A DNA stretch of 64,000 bases from Sipunculus nudus (lineage: Eukaryota; Annelida; Sipuncula; Golfingiida; Sipunculidae), in contig CM049321.1 in NCBI GenBank assembly GCA_026874595.1, forward strand, positions 50,265,297-50,329,296, written 5' to 3'. Below the pieces are notes generated by a model that saw only the letters and a program-made list of their open reading frames with translations, was not told the origin of the DNA and did no database searches. The position numbers were made by a program, and so were the translations under genes. Below are positions 49,047 to 61,948 of the stretch, one piece after another (the stretch's first letter is position 1; each line of letters starts with the position of its first letter).

Positions 49047-49458
49047 TAGGGCTTTATTATTTACCATGAAATATCGATACGAATCGATACGCTACATAGA
49101 TACGGTTCACGATATTCTTTGAATTCGGTATTGTTGCATCGAGTAAACACAGTGACAGCCAACAAGGATGGCTACAATTAAAACTATAGCTAAACCTTTA
49201 AGTATTCATAGAACTATTCAAATTTATTATTCTTTAGATCAAGCAAGGCAAAAGCATTTTTAATAAACGGGTTATTTTTTTATTTAATTAATAATAATCA
49301 TAATCAAACACAATGAACTTAAAACTATTCGTATCCTCACAGCTTTTATTAAAATATTATGCACAAAGAAAAACAATGTTTACCGTCAATACCTACCAGG
49401 TATCTAAGTGTATTGCACTTAGTATTGTACTTGAATAGCTGATCGATACTCAGCCCTA
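49047..49458. mobile_element. hAT-like MITE, copy 2 (inverted relative to copy 1)
   Basis: Ends TAGGGCTTTATT and GATACTCAGCCCTA. Interior CGATACGAATCGATACGCTA. Homologous to the reverse complement of 42448-42849 and of similar length (412 vs 402 bp). Confidence 0.6.
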
Positions 49459-49599
49459 ACTGCCCCAGCAAGGAGGGTATGTTTTCATCCCCGTTCGTTT
49501 GTGTGTGAGTGTTTGTTTAAAACATATCTCTCGCAATCATTAACGGAACTCATGACATAGGGCACATCTTGAATTGGCGAATGAAGAAGCAATTAGATT

Positions 49600-49760
49600 T
49601 TTGAGGAAATGGGGATTATAACACGACCACCAGGTGTGGTAGAAACGGGTCTATCCTGGGTGACCCCAAGATATAAATGAAGATGATCCTCAAGGGCCTT
49701 CTGCTAAGAAAAAGAACAGGCAGAATCAGAAACGGAGGCGGATACCTCCACCAAAAATCT
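49600..49760 (+). mobile_element. tRNA-derived SINE, 5'-truncated
   Basis: AAATGGGGATTATAACACGA, CCTGGGTGACCCCAAGATA and the terminal GGCGGATACCTCCACC match the 3' half of the family. Confidence 0.7.
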
Positions 49761-51799
49761 TTATAAAAATATGTGTGACATATCAGCTAACCAACATACA
49801 TGTCTCCCGTGTCACAAGTAGCGGCAGCGAATATGTCGGCCACGAGGTCGTCACCTGCTTTCGAGACAAGTGCCAATTCGGTTACTCTTTAGCCATTGAC
49901 TCTGGGATTATTTGTAAGACATGCGTCCAATGGGCTAATTTTCACAACTGACACATTGCCATGTAATTTCCGGATTACAAATAAATTTAACTTGCCCCGT
50001 GACACATTTGTCTCCGAAAATGCAGTTACGATTAAACATTGTTAAAATATTTAGGCCGTGCCTTCTTAAACAAATGAGTGTAATCGATTCTGAAAAACGT
50101 GTCAATTGAATGAATTCGTCCACCCCCATCGGCTAATTACCCCTAGCTATGTCAGTTTTCATGGGGCACTGTTGGGAAGTACAGTGAAAACTGGTCTAAC
50201 GGACACCTCACTGAAGCGAAGAACTAGCTATAACGGACAGAAAAGTTAAGTCCCTTCAAAATTCCCTATATGTTATGTATAAGCGGAACATCTATAATGC
50301 GGACACCTCACTACTGCGGACGACGGACAGCGGATTTCAACTCAAACTAACATTCTAAGAGTAAATGAACCTGACAAATACGGACACGGTACGCCATCTC
50401 CGGTGGACACTGATCACTCTCCCCGGACAACATCAAAGGCCACCGTTACTGTTGTTCCCGGGACTGGAACACAAAGGATTGAGCAATCCCAAGTTGTTAC
50501 CTTAATGCGTGTAGGTGTTTAAGTCAGGGTGTGATGTGCTCAATGGATAAACACAGCAAGGGTGAAGCGGTAAACATCCTGTCACTTTATTTCACCCTTG
50601 ATCATTCACACGTTGCGAAGCTGCATATTATTCGCTCGACCCCGGGGTCATTAAAATAATTAAACGGCTGCAGATTACCCGTGCGTCCCTGATTTTACCA
50701 CGCAATACCTAAATGTAAACGCTTTCTTGCAGCAGGCTGTTTGAAATAAATTAATTAGTTTTCCTCAATATAGCTCAAACTGATCTGCTCAGTGTAAACC
50801 AAAAGCTCGCTCCGTAGTAACGCGTATCGTGACGCCGTGAAAGTTCCTCGGGGTTAGTTTAATCTCGGGTGCCATATCGATCAACATCAAAGCAAATCAA
50901 ACCAAACAACCATTATTAAAGAAAGATTATTTAGGGCTAAAGTTTGCCAATGATACATTTTTACCAATGGGCCCTTGTGATTTGGCATTAGATTTGTTGC
51001 TCTTTCTTCTTTTACAAAAGTAAAAATCAAATAAATTGCCCTCATACTGTCACGAAACAACCCAGTGTACGAGAGAAGTATATGCTAATGTAACTCTTGC
51101 TAACCAGCCTTTCCTCCCGGCAATTTCTCCTATCCGCAGATTTACAAATTAAATTAATTACGTCCCATTGCACAGAGTTGTAAATACAGATAGTTCATTG
51201 TTTAAATAGTTATCTTCCGTAGTCTTTCATAAATGAGCGCAATTGTTTTTTATATGTTAAGTTCTTCGGATTCTTCAGTGTTTAGGGTCACACATTTAAA
51301 CAATGTGCTTTGAAAAAAAAAGATAACCGGTATAACCTTGTATTGGATATGCATTTGAAGGAAAACAAGCCTCCGCCATATGGGCATTCACCTATTCGTA
51401 CCATATTCCCAGGTTCATTCGTGCATAAGTGATTGTACATTTGTGATATTCCTTGATATGAAGTTCCTGAATCCGTATCATGTGCCGGATCCACAGCAAA
51501 ATCTAATCGATACCTTTTTGTACCATTCCCCAATTGGCCTTTAGGTTTCATGAGATTCCGTTCATGATTGTGTGATTTATTTGTGTCAACAAACGCACAC
51601 AAACACACAAGCACTCACACGAACGGGGATGAACGCATACCATCCATTCGGAGGCAATTAAGAGAATGCACACTCTCATAGACAATCCACAGCCAAGAAA
51701 TTCTACTGTGAAATTTAACGAGAAAAACATAAAAAATTCAGTCCCATATTTAGGTAAAAGTTTGCAGTCAGACACTTAACCCACTCGGTCACCGGGACT
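49761..51799. other. Interval without a recognisable gene
   Basis: Contains a probable pogo/Tigger-like remnant at its start (listed separately). Minus-strand frames at 51288-51775 are not recognised. Confidence 0.5.
50178..50345. mobile_element. Possible pogo/Tigger-like MITE remnant
   Basis: TACAGTGAAAACTGGTCTAA then CGGACACCTCACT appears twice within about 110 bases (50201 and 50300), with CGGAC motifs. The ACAGTGAAAC...CGGACACCTC pattern recalls pogo/Tigger ends. The right end was not found. Confidence 0.35.
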
Positions 51800-52248
51800 A
51801 GCTGAGAAAATAACAAAATGTAGTTAATGGAACGGAACGACTATTTCGTCAACGCTTTTTTTAAATTAAGAGAGAATGACAGATAGGTCCCAAAAACTGG
51901 TTTTCCTAACGGTTTATCTCATTTTGGGCTCGAGGAATATTAAGTTGTCAGATCAAGGTTCTAATATCCAGAAGAGACAGGTTAGAACCTAAAACACTCT
52001 TACTTTATTACAGAAAGTGCTGAGTTGTTTTATATAGCACTCAAGACTGAACGGAGCCTGTCACAATCAATGTTTCCTACATGTATCACATACTGGTGAC
52101 TCCGATACTGGTGAGTTCTGGCATAGTAGGGTTCTTATATTCCCAGAAGACCTGTATGTATAACCAATGGTCGTATTAATACAGCCTGGTGGTACAGGTT
52201 TTATTGGAAGACTGTCAAGAGTACTGAATGATTAGTACAATTATGAAC

Positions 52249-52500
52249 CGGCTTTTGTGCCATAAGGTAGTCAACGTCGGGAGATCCTGAGTTTGAATCG
52301 CAGCCGATGCAGTGAGATTTGTCATGGTCGGCCTCCTCACAGAGTGAGGCTCTTTTATGTGAAGGCTGTGCCAAACGGCCGTTTTTCACTGACAAGCAAA
52401 TGCTCCATTCGGGGGTTTCTCGATGGTATGGCACAGGAATGGGTTCGAAAACATACCTTTGGCCCGCCCGTGCCTGGTTAACAATAGGATATTAAATGAG
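52249..52500 (+). mobile_element. tRNA-derived SINE (B2, first)
   Basis: CCGGCTTTTGTGCCATAAGG head, GAGTTTGAATCGCAGCCG (B-box-like), AGAGTGAGGCTC, TCGGGGGTTTCTCGATGGTA. It ends ATATTAAATGAG like the copy at 4245. Confidence 0.75.
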
Positions 52501-52597
52501 AGGAAGCGTTATAATACTTCTCTTTAACGTAGTCAGAACCCGAAATTGAAATCTGCCGACTATAAAGATTACTGCATAATTTATGCAATTATGAACT

Positions 52598-52738
52598 GGC
52601 TTCTGTGGCACAGGGTAGTCAAAGTCGGGAGATCCTGACTTCTAATCCCAGCCGAAGCGGTGACATTTGTCATGGTCAGCCTCCAACCAGGGTGAGAGCT
52701 CGTTTTTCACTGACAAGCGACTGCGCCATTCGGGGGTG
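52598..52738 (+). mobile_element. tRNA-derived SINE (B2, second), 3'-truncated
   Basis: GGCTTCTGTGGCACAGGGTA head through CCAGGGTGAGAGCTC, then a deletion to GTTTTTCACTGACAAGCGAC and an abrupt join to the repeated B-block sequence at 52738. Confidence 0.75.
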
Positions 52739-52915
52739 ACAGACAGGTCTGAAGAACATTTTTCTCTAACGGTTTATCGGAATTAGGTTCAAAGGGTGAC
52801 AAGCCGTCAGATGAAGCTCTCTTATGGCGGTAAAAGATGGGTTAAAAGCTTAAACACGTACTCCATTAGTGAAAGTGGGCGATTGTTTTATATAGCACTC
52901 AAGACTGAACGAACC

Positions 52916-53240
52916 CTGCCTCAAAGCCGGGAGGTCGTAAGGTCAAATCGCAGTCGGGCGGAGGGGGGGGGGGGGGGCTTGAGCTTTTTCCGGTCGGCCC
53001 CGACCCAGGGTGAGCGCTCTGCAGGCTGAATGGCCAGGCTGTGCCCAATAGCCGTGTATCACTCACACACGAGGTTGGACCCTCTTTGTTATGAACAAGC
53101 AAAGGGCTTGATTACACACCCAGCGCCTGCAGGTTTGGTAGACACCGGGCCTGGTGATAACAGGATACAATCATTATATGATAGAAAGCCTTGTCATGTA
53201 GCCCCAAACCGAAATGAAACATTCTTTCTTACTCTGTAAA
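52916..53240 (+). mobile_element. tRNA-derived SINE (B2, third), head missing
   Basis: Starts at TGCCTCAAAGCCGGGAGGTC, contains a poly(G) run at 52962-52977, then the family body (GGTGAGCGCTCTGCAGGCTG, GGGCCTGGTGATAACAGGA). Closest to the SINE in B1 (8169-8520). Confidence 0.75.
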
Positions 53241-53749
53241 TATATTTATAAGCCCCAGATAACTCCTTTCAGGAAAGGTCATTATAAAGCCTCTGTAACG
53301 GATGTGTGAGCTTGATAATTTACAAGCTGTAAGGAAACACAGCAATGTTGACAAACGGATAAACCATACAACCTATGGTGGTTGGTTACATATATACGGA
53401 AGCTCAATGCTCACTATTGGCAAAAGACGCTCCTTGCTTAATGTGTTTGGAATAGTTTGTCCCCTACCCCCCCCCCCCCACACACATATTATAAGCATAT
53501 TGTTGTAAGCAAAACGAACAACCTTCGCGTGCAGGATCAGCGTGTTCTTGCCTTTTTTCAATGAAACGTTTAGTGAGTGTCTTTAGTTAATAAATGTCAC
53601 ATATCGGATAGCTCCAGATGTTGCTTGTCTTCGAAAAAGGGCATGGTTTGTCTTGTTCTATTTTCTTAAAGATAGAGAGCCTTTCTTCTTTTATTTAATA
53701 ACGTTGAAATTATCGGTATGGTATTACGCGATCATTATCTGCTACAGGC

Positions 53750-53751
<2 letters not shown>

Positions 53752-53795
<44 letters not shown>
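53752..53795. repeat. (TA)n microsatellite
   Basis: About 44 bases of TA inside a B2 segment absent from B1. Confidence 0.95.
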
Positions 53796-53796
<1 letters not shown>

Positions 53797-55309
53797 TGGG
53801 GCCCACGTGCATTTCTGTGCTTTAAGGTCGTTTATACCAGAAACCCAGTTTGAACCCACTGGTCAATCGAAAAGGGATTATATTAAAGCCGATTCAACGA
53901 GAGATAAATAATGACTATCTTTGTTCTGAAAACTTGGGGAACACTACAACAATACTACCGAATGGGATGCAATTTCGCAATCACTTATAACTTGTCTTGG
54001 TATTTATCCTGAAGACATCATAAGAGCATTTTGGGTGATAACACCGTAATAGGCTACCATAAACAAAAACAAAGTATGGTATAACCATCAGTTCGGAAAA
54101 CCACTCAATGTGATGAGGCCCCGTAAAAATGGCCGATTGGTTTAGCCTTGTAATTTTCATAACATGTTAACAACTCATTGTAGGGACATTCGCACATTCT
54201 TCATATTTATATTTTAGAATATTTCCTCAAAAAGAATCAAGGCTCCTGTTCATGACATGATTTAATGACAAAGATTTGGATTTTGTTTTCTTTCCAATGC
54301 GGGTAAAACTTATCAAGACACTAAAGAACCATAAAATGCCAGCCCGCTCTTATTTTATTATACCAAGTACAATTTTTTATAAAGTCTTTTCATATTCTTC
54401 TTTTATAGTTAATTAATGCTTATAACTTAGAGTCAACTCATTTTCTCATCTTCGTATTTGTCACATTTTTATCCAGACTGTTACGTACTCATGTGCACTT
54501 CACTTAAGCCTTTCTCTATGCTGCGATACTTTCATCTATGTTTTTAATCAAACCCCTTTCCTTCGTATACTTAATATATGAACACACATACTGTTCACAT
54601 GTCAACTTCTGTATACTTCTACTTCGTGCTTACATTACCGCGCTAATGCTCAATATAGTTTAATTTATTGCAAACTGACACATTAAGTCAATGGTCATGA
54701 AGGACATAATATTCCATAAAAAATATTTCTATGTATTAAAGTGCCCGTATGTAAACATAATTTTATTATGATTTATTGTGATCAATAAATACATTTGTAA
54801 ATAAAAAAAAACATAGCGCAGACACTGATCTCGCTAATTTCCCGAGACCGTAGCGTCGCCGTCGTAGGCTTTATGTTCCCCAGAAGACTTCTTATAGGTT
54901 CCACGCAAACAGCCACATGATCCGGTTGGGAAACCGCCATCCGTAACCGGGACCACACGCCACACTGCACAAATATCCATCTGAAATTATTCACCGAGAT
55001 TCCTTTCTCCATGCTCACCGTTCATCCTTCGGGACTGTACACAATACACATTTAGTTTTAAGTGTGAAATAAAGAATCAAGTGTCACCTACAATATTTTC
55101 CAGAATGTTTGTGTGTGTATATGGGTGTTTGTGTGAAAGTGTGTGTGTGTATGTGTTTACTCACAACATAATCATGAGAAAAATCTTATGAAATAGACTT
55201 TGGTGGTAATCCGGCTGATATTCCGGTTCTAGGAAGGACTTCAAGGAAGATTAACAAATTTACAGCCACTTACGCACTAATAAACCTTTGAATATGGGTC
55301 GAATAAGTA

Positions 55310-55455
55310 AATGCGAACATGGGTTGGAGGAACTTCAGCATGAATGAACCTGGGAGAATTTGCCGAATTAGAGAATGCTAACACGTTTTAGGGAGCATCC
55401 AACAAGAAGGACCGGCCACATGGCGCAGGCCTGCATTCCCTACAATGCAGATTTC
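55310..55455 (+). repeat. Dispersed repeat (related to 43225-43395)
   Basis: Contains TGCCGAATTAGAGAATGC, AGCATCCAACAAGAAGGACC and CCTGCATTCCCTACAATGCAG-like blocks in the same order as 43225-43395. Confidence 0.5.
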
Positions 55456-56079
55456 TAATTTATATTTGCTGGTCTGCTTACTCTCGGAATCTTGGAACCA
55501 ATATTTAAAATATATTCCAATGTCCAGGAAGAAAGGTGGAGGTTTAGCATTATAATCCTGGTGAAAACTCCGCCATAAAAGGCGCTTTCTCCCATCACGG
55601 GGTTTAACACCTTTTAGTCCCTACCTGAGTCCGCCCCTGACAAATTGACAAATAGCCAGATGGCCCGAGATACAAGAATTTCTATGATAAATGTGACGTA
55701 TTCACTCCACTGGAGTCCACATTGTCGTCAGGGTTAAAAACACGTGGACATGACACTTCAATTTAATGCCTGAGTCTTTTGCCTCCGACATTTTGGCAGA
55801 CTGTTTTTTTTTTTTTGGTGAAGGTGTGTGCTTATGTGTTGAGGGGCTGATGTTGTTTGAGCCGGGGGCACCGATCTGGACCAGTCTGAAGATCTGCCGG
55901 CTCCACATTGATTAGACGCACCACTTGGGCCTTGGAAGAAAATAATTTTCCGTCTGTCTGTCAGGAGGTAGAAAAATCAGATCATTCACTTGCCCCAGTA
56001 AATCCCATTAGGTAAGATCCTTCAACTATACTACCTTTATTTATTTTGCATTGATTATACAAATAATTAAAATATCTAG

Positions 56080-56245
56080 TGCAAGGTACAACCCAAGGCT
56101 TCGTTGGGTTCGGGAAACTCTGGGTCTCAAGGAAACCCGCCGCCCATGGACAGGATATAACAAACCACTCTCAAAGCCAACCTTGGTTTTAAACCAGGAA
56201 CGCCTACCGTTTTGCCACTCGATTGGCCAGAACGCATTCTTGTTA
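56080..56245 (-). mobile_element. Second tRNA-derived SINE type, minus strand
   Basis: On the minus strand: GAGTGGCAAAACGGTAGGCG (A-box-like), GGTTTAAAACC (B-box-like), then GGGTTTCCTTGAGACCCAGA and CCCGAACCCAACGAAGC. Its body differs from the main SINE family here. Confidence 0.5.
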
Positions 56246-56600
56246 GACTGACCAGTAATAATAAGGTCAATTAATCGGGTTGTTACGTGTTACTTAAATT
56301 TTGTCCGGGTTCGATCACATAATATGTATAAACCCAAGAACGACCAACAAATATTCACCAATATTTAAAATAACAAAATCACTTTTTACAATAAATACAA
56401 GATATAAATAATATATACTGTAATATTCCCCAATCATATGTTCTTGTTACATTCCCAAAATGTTGTTCAAGTGTTGAGACACCCCGTATAGGAAAAAAGA
56501 TATTGAGGTAATCCTTGGCTTTAGAACTAAAGGTGTCTCCTATCCGAATTCATGAAAACAACTCCTCGGGCCGGAGAAGGAATTTTTATTTGCGATTGTC

Positions 56601-57473
56601 AAGAAGTTCACATAAAACGTTAAGTTCTGACAATTCAAGTATTTAACACAGGATCGTTCTTTGCCACTTAATTCGTAGCAGGATTAACGTCTGTTAAGAT
56701 GGATAAATTTGACACATCTTAAAAATTCAGATATTGCATGTATCTGAATTGTGTTTCTTAATGTAATTTAGAAACAACCAGCTTAATAGGACTAGGAAAC
56801 TAAAACAATCCGAACGTGAGTTTATTAGGACAATAACCGTGGGATATCGGCCATTTTAGTCCATATATGAACTTTTTACGTTTGTTAATAATACATCCCT
56901 TATTATATAGCGTTTTAAAACGATTTGCTTTCACCCATTTTTTCCTCAGCCAGAAGGGTAAACGTTCATCTCCGTTCGTGCGTTTGTTTGTTTGTGTGTT
57001 TGTTCACAGTACAACTTCCTGGAACAGAAGAGGAAAACCCTGCATTCACTGGTCGGATCGTTGGTGGGAAACATTTTGTTATTTTTGTACCGAGCGTTGT
57101 CCGCGATTCAGTGTGAATCTCCCCTTCACATATTTCCTTGCGGATAACAAATATCTAGAAACAATTGAAACAATTTTAGTTACCATGTCCAACTTGATCC
57201 TTTTTATGGCAGAATAAAGTTCAGAAATGCACAGCGTGAGGCTTCATAGGAAACCTGGTCCCATTTTACATGAGGCCAGCTACTGCAGGGCTTGGTATAA
57301 ATGGTATCGTCTTATTATCACACGCCAAATTTATTAACCTCAGCTAAATGCTTCATCAGTTTTTCCTTAGGCAGCCATTTATATTCTGTTAATAGCCGAC
57401 TTCCTATAAGAAATGTTATTGACTTTCATCATCTGTTTTAAATACTTCAATCTAACGTGCATGGGGGGATATA
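56601..57473. other. Interval without a recognisable gene
   Basis: The frame at 56867-57217 is Phe/Leu-rich and not recognised. No other signals. Confidence 0.5.
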
Positions 57474-58013
57474 AATGTAACACAGTTTTGGAAATTTTGC
57501 ATGTGAACTAAACAAAGCTTGCAATTATACTTTTATCTACTGAAATGGTACATTGTTGTCGTGGCATCGATTTTTCTCTTTCAAGGGATTGAGGCAAGAT
57601 CAACTAAAATACCGGTTATACCTCATTACAAATAATAATTAAGGCCTAAATATAGGAGCGGGGATTAATAATACAAGAGCAAGTAATTTTTTGTTGTGGC
57701 GAGTCTTTAATTATATAAAATGCTTACAAACGAGAGCCATAATAATGTAACACAGTTTTGGAAATTTTGCATGTGAACTAAACAAAGCTTGCAATTATAC
57801 TTTTATCTACTGAAATGGTACATTGTTGTCGTGGCATCGATTTTTCTCTTTCAAGGGATTGAGGCAAGATCAACTAAAATACCGGTTATACCTCATTACA
57901 AATAATAATTAAGGCCTAAATATAGGAGCGGGGATTAATAAGACAAGAGCAAGTAATTTTTTGTTGTGGCGAGTCTTTAATTATATAAAATGCTTACAAA
58001 CGAGAGCCATAAT
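57474..58013 (+). repeat. Tandem duplication, 2 x 270 bp, nearly perfect
   Basis: Units 57474-57743 and 57744-58013. The only difference I see is AATAATACAAG versus AATAAGACAAG (57677-57687, 57947-57957). No gene inside. Either a very recent tandem duplication or an assembly artefact. Confidence 0.95.
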
Positions 58014-58984
58014 CACAGCAAGAAAGACTATACCACACACACCATCACACACACACACACACCAGTGGACCTTATACAAAATAAATTCACTGATACAAGG
58101 TTCATAATATTCGAATGGATATGAACTAAATATGTTTATATTAATTTATGTAACGCCCGCACACACACGATTGTGCTACTTCATTATTTGTCACAGACTT
58201 GATTACAACAAGCGTGTATGTGTGTTTGTGGATAAACCATGAAGCATAAACAAGTTGGAGGCTTGCATTCCCTAGAATGCAGGTTCCTATTTTTATTTGA
58301 GTGGCCTCAATTATCATTATTGCACTGTCAAAACAAAGTTGGAGTATGGAGATCAGACCAATTTACTTGAGAATTATGGACCTCTTAACGCTAGTAAACT
58401 ATCCTTCCCATGAACCATTTTCGTTAAAAGTAAAATTAATGAGCGTGATAGCTAATGCCCCACTGATTTTATTGCTTGCTAAGCTGTCGGGTCTCTGTAC
58501 CGGTAATTAATGACATGCATTAGTGAGGTCAATGATTCTACATACATCAGATAGATTACTACTTTTTAGCAATGACAGCGGTTGGAATCGGAAGTCTTGT
58601 AACGCCTTGATCCTCGTATATCTAATGGCGTTTATCTAATTACCAGAATTGCTTTATTTCTTCACCTATTAATGTTTTTCTTATCAAAATATTTGTTACG
58701 TTTTATGTTATTGTTATGTCGAACTTTCTTTTCAATTATCAATTAAATCGAAATAACAAGGAAAAAAGCACTTGTAATGAGAATAAATAATATATTTTTT
58801 TTAATTAAGAATTCATGATTCAGTTTAGAGTTACGTTAAATGTTCCTATATAATCTTTGAGTAATGCATTAATATTTGTTAATGAGAAAATTTAGGATTC
58901 TAGACTTGCCTTATTGAATTGTCCTAAATATTTTCCCGTTTGTTTAATGTTTAATTCAACGTAAACTATTTTGTCGACCACCGA
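58014..58984. other. Interval without a recognisable gene
   Basis: Contains (CA)n-rich sequence at 58037-58063 and a short block TTGCATTCCCTAGAATGCAG (58264) shared with the dispersed repeats at 43.3 and 55.4 kb. The frame at 58301-58510 is not recognised. Confidence 0.5.
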
Positions 58985-60121
58985 AGAAAAAAAAGAGCAA
59001 ATGGTTCTTCTTGCCACAGCAGATATTTATATATATATATAGAACACGGGGCTCTTATTTTGATACGCTTGAGATGGCTAGTTTTTGAGCTAATTGAATC
59101 ACATTTTCCTTATAAACTAGGTTCCCTCCAAGCGACTTGTTTAAGTGGGATAGGTATATATTTATTTAATTAGGTCTGCAGTCTGTAACTTAAGAACACA
59201 TAAACAGTTTCCCCGTACTAATCAATCAGAGGATAAATACTGAAGTGATTATGTTGCAGAACATGTTATTATGTTAGCGTATTATTTAAAAAAAAGAGTA
59301 TGGCTCTTGGTTACATAATTAAGGATGTCACGGTTTTCCTATTTATTTAGTTCAAAATATAATTTATGCACATATTATGCTTTTAAAGGTATAGGTCGAA
59401 TACCTATCAGATTCTGACCATCTTAAGAAAGACAAATTTCACAAGCAATGAGGTAATGCTATATAGTTCTATTATGCTGAGGGTTAAAAACCCAGTCTGC
59501 TGTTCGAAAGGAACGCTCAGAGGGCAATCTTGGCGGTTATTAAGACGAAACAAATCATAAAGAATGAAACAAAAATGAACAGAGAAGATAGCCATGTATC
59601 GATGGATTAATTTGTTACAATACCTATCGCAGCAAACTTAAAGCGACACGGGATAAGTATTTACTATTTTCTTTCACTGAAGCCATTTTCCTCGATGATA
59701 TTACTATAAGTTATAATATTTCCTGCATATTAATATTTAAACAAAATGGTTTGGTGGAGGTTATAATTTATTATTTTTGAAAAGCGAATGAAATATCTCC
59801 ATAAGGATTTATTTCTTTTACTTCATGGCTTACATATAATCTGTTACTTACAAACGCTTTGTATGTTTTCATAAGCTGTAACTACACCTACCTTAAGACT
59901 AAGATGATTCCGCTTAATCTCATAAAGGTAACAGGTATCACCGTCACCTTGTTTATAATCCAGAAGTCAAACACATGCATTGCCTCTTCACATCAATGCA
60001 ACTTGTGTTTGCCCGGGAAACCAGCAATCTTAAGCTCTACACACAAGAACTTACCGAACAAACGTTCTGAAATTGTATCCACCATTTTTCTAATGATAGA
60101 AGAATGAATTTTAAAAATATA

Positions 60122-61680
60122 TTAAATCATATCCAGAGAAATGCCATCTGAACCTGGCGACTTTCCAGATGGCATCTGTTTAACAACTTCAACAATATCA
60201 GAAATTCTAATGTTGTCATAAAAGGACCCACGTTCTATATTTTCATCAAAGTGAGTTTCAAGATATGCATCAACTATTACCTGGAATTTGTTATTTACTT
60301 TATGCCTAGAATTATTTAGTAAATATTTAAAATACTCAATCCAAACTCTTCTACCAATATTATTTACATTTCTTTGTCTCATCAATTTTTTTTAAGCTTT
60401 CATAATTATTTTTGCATCTCTATTATTTAAAATATCTGGAATAACACTCTTTTCTTTGATATTATGTTTGTCCTCGCACAGTTTTTAAACTTCTTCCTGT
60501 CTTCCTTGTATGCTTGTAGATCATCATGTTATTCTGTATTTATTCAGTAACTTATATTTGTTATGTTTTGCCAACTTGCATTCTTTGTCCCACCAACCCA
60601 GCTTGGCTTTACTTTTCTTGTAATTATTTCTTTCTTTCAAATCCAAAACAAAAGTTTGTTTTATAAAATTATTAAAATATTCTAAGGCTACATCTAGATC
60701 ATTCATCAAGTTAATCAAATTCTGTTGTGTACTGGTCATGTTTGTTTAGAAAATGTGTTTCAAGCTCCATGGGATATTTTGTTTTTAATTTATGATTTAT
60801 CCACTGTCTACAGTTAATGTGTTTATTTAAATGAGTTGCATTTGTTTTAACATGAAAGGAACACATGACTGGAAAATGGTCTGATACATATAATTAAAAA
60901 AAAAAAAAAAACTAAAGGCCCTTTATAAAATTAAAAAGTTCAGTACTTATAATAAATAATGTAATCTAATACACGCTGTCCATAATATGTGACACACCAG
61001 ATATATCGTGTAAAACCCATCCATTTAGAATATATTAGTATATTATAAGAACAACAAAGATTTTGCAATGATAAACCAAACTTATTATTCTTTGGTCTCT
61101 AGAGTTTCTGCTTATTAAAAATCATCTGTAGGATGTGTCTTATTAATTACATCTAGAGTATCACTTTCGATGTAATCAGGCAAGCAGCCAATCCGTGCAT
61201 TTAGGTCACCCATAATGATAATATACAAATCCTGATGTTTGGCTATTATTTCTGCCAATATATTTTCTATTCGAATTATACCATCACTTTCTTTGACACA
61301 CTGATCGGTGATCCTTCTGTGGCAACATACACATAAAATTAGAATTTTTTCCCTTAAATTAAAAGCAGCACCATCTATCATTAAAGCAGTTATACCCATG
61401 TCTTTATAAATCTTTAAAATCTTGAAAATACCAATATTCTGAAACAAACTAAGACCCTACCTCTGGAAAAATTACTTCTAGCAGTCCAAAAACCAATTAA
61501 AATCTTTAAAGTGTTCATCAAGTTGATCTGACGCAGTACTCCGGGTTTCCACAATACAAAGAATATCCTCAATGTTTACCATCTCGATGAAATCAGGTGT
61601 ATGCAGTTTTGACAGTTGATCCCCTGCATCCCAAGAAATTAAAGGAACAGTTTCATATCTTTCTAAAGCAAATGTTTTGT
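60122..61680 (-). mobile_element. Jockey-superfamily-like LINE, 3'-truncated
   Basis: The minus-strand order is ETVPLISWDAGDQLSKLHTP then IEDILCIVETRS (61680-61480), IIIMGDLNARIGCLPDYIES (61115-61447), VSDHFPVMCSF (60740-60890), KAKLGWWDKECKLAKHN (60524-60739), and MPSGKSPGSDGISLDMI, the first RT motif (60122-60385). This is an AP endonuclease followed by the start of RT. The rest of RT is missing: the element ends near 60100 where D homology resumes. The expected SWN is mutated to SWD. Stops and shifts are present. Clade is not resolved. Confidence 0.65.
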
Positions 61681-61948
61681 TTTTATCAGTGCAGTTGTTA
61701 TTAGTTAATTATTAGCTTACCTTTGTCTGTGGTGTTAGACTGTTAATAGTGCAAGTTTGTGTTAGCAGAATAGGATTTTCATCGTCATCACCATCATCAT
61801 GGTTAATGGTGCATGAGTGTTTCAGTGCATCCCACTCCTCATGTGCAGAACCTGAATGAGAAAGATCAATTAATTTTGTATCTGTTCAACTGTTAATACA
61901 GAAAACATTTACATCAACTTCTATTATTCTGCTCTATACCATAGAAAT

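Larger units (their letters stand above)
54122..56285. other. 2.16-kb insertion in B2 relative to B1
   Basis: B1 reads GAGGCCCCGT directly into GTTACTAGACATGTGTCCGG. B2 reads GAGGCCCCGT, then this insertion, then CGTGTTACTT..GTCCGG. A short CGT may be duplicated. The left end (ATGGCCGATTGGTTTAGCC) and the inverted right end (TGGCCAATCGAGTGGC, minus strand) both look tRNA-like. No coding region is recognised. A dispersed repeat lies at 55310-55455. Confidence 0.55.
51800..56600 (+). repeat. Segmental duplication block B2 (pairs with 7690-9193)
   Basis: Expanded version of B1. Its first ~180 bp recurs at 52738-52915. There are three SINE copies in place of one, a (TA)n tract and a 2.16-kb insertion (54122-56285). 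After it, homology resumes with GTCCGGGTTCGATCACATAA and ends near 56590, inside what in B1 joins the Penelope-like fragment. Confidence 0.8.

Noticed and set aside
50178-50345. Complete Tigger element
   Set aside because: Only one end-like motif and internal CGGACACC repeats are visible. The opposite end could not be located.
56867-57217. 116-residue Phe/Leu-rich frame as a membrane protein
   Set aside because: The composition follows from T-rich DNA. No recognised motif, no splice context and no conserved partner.
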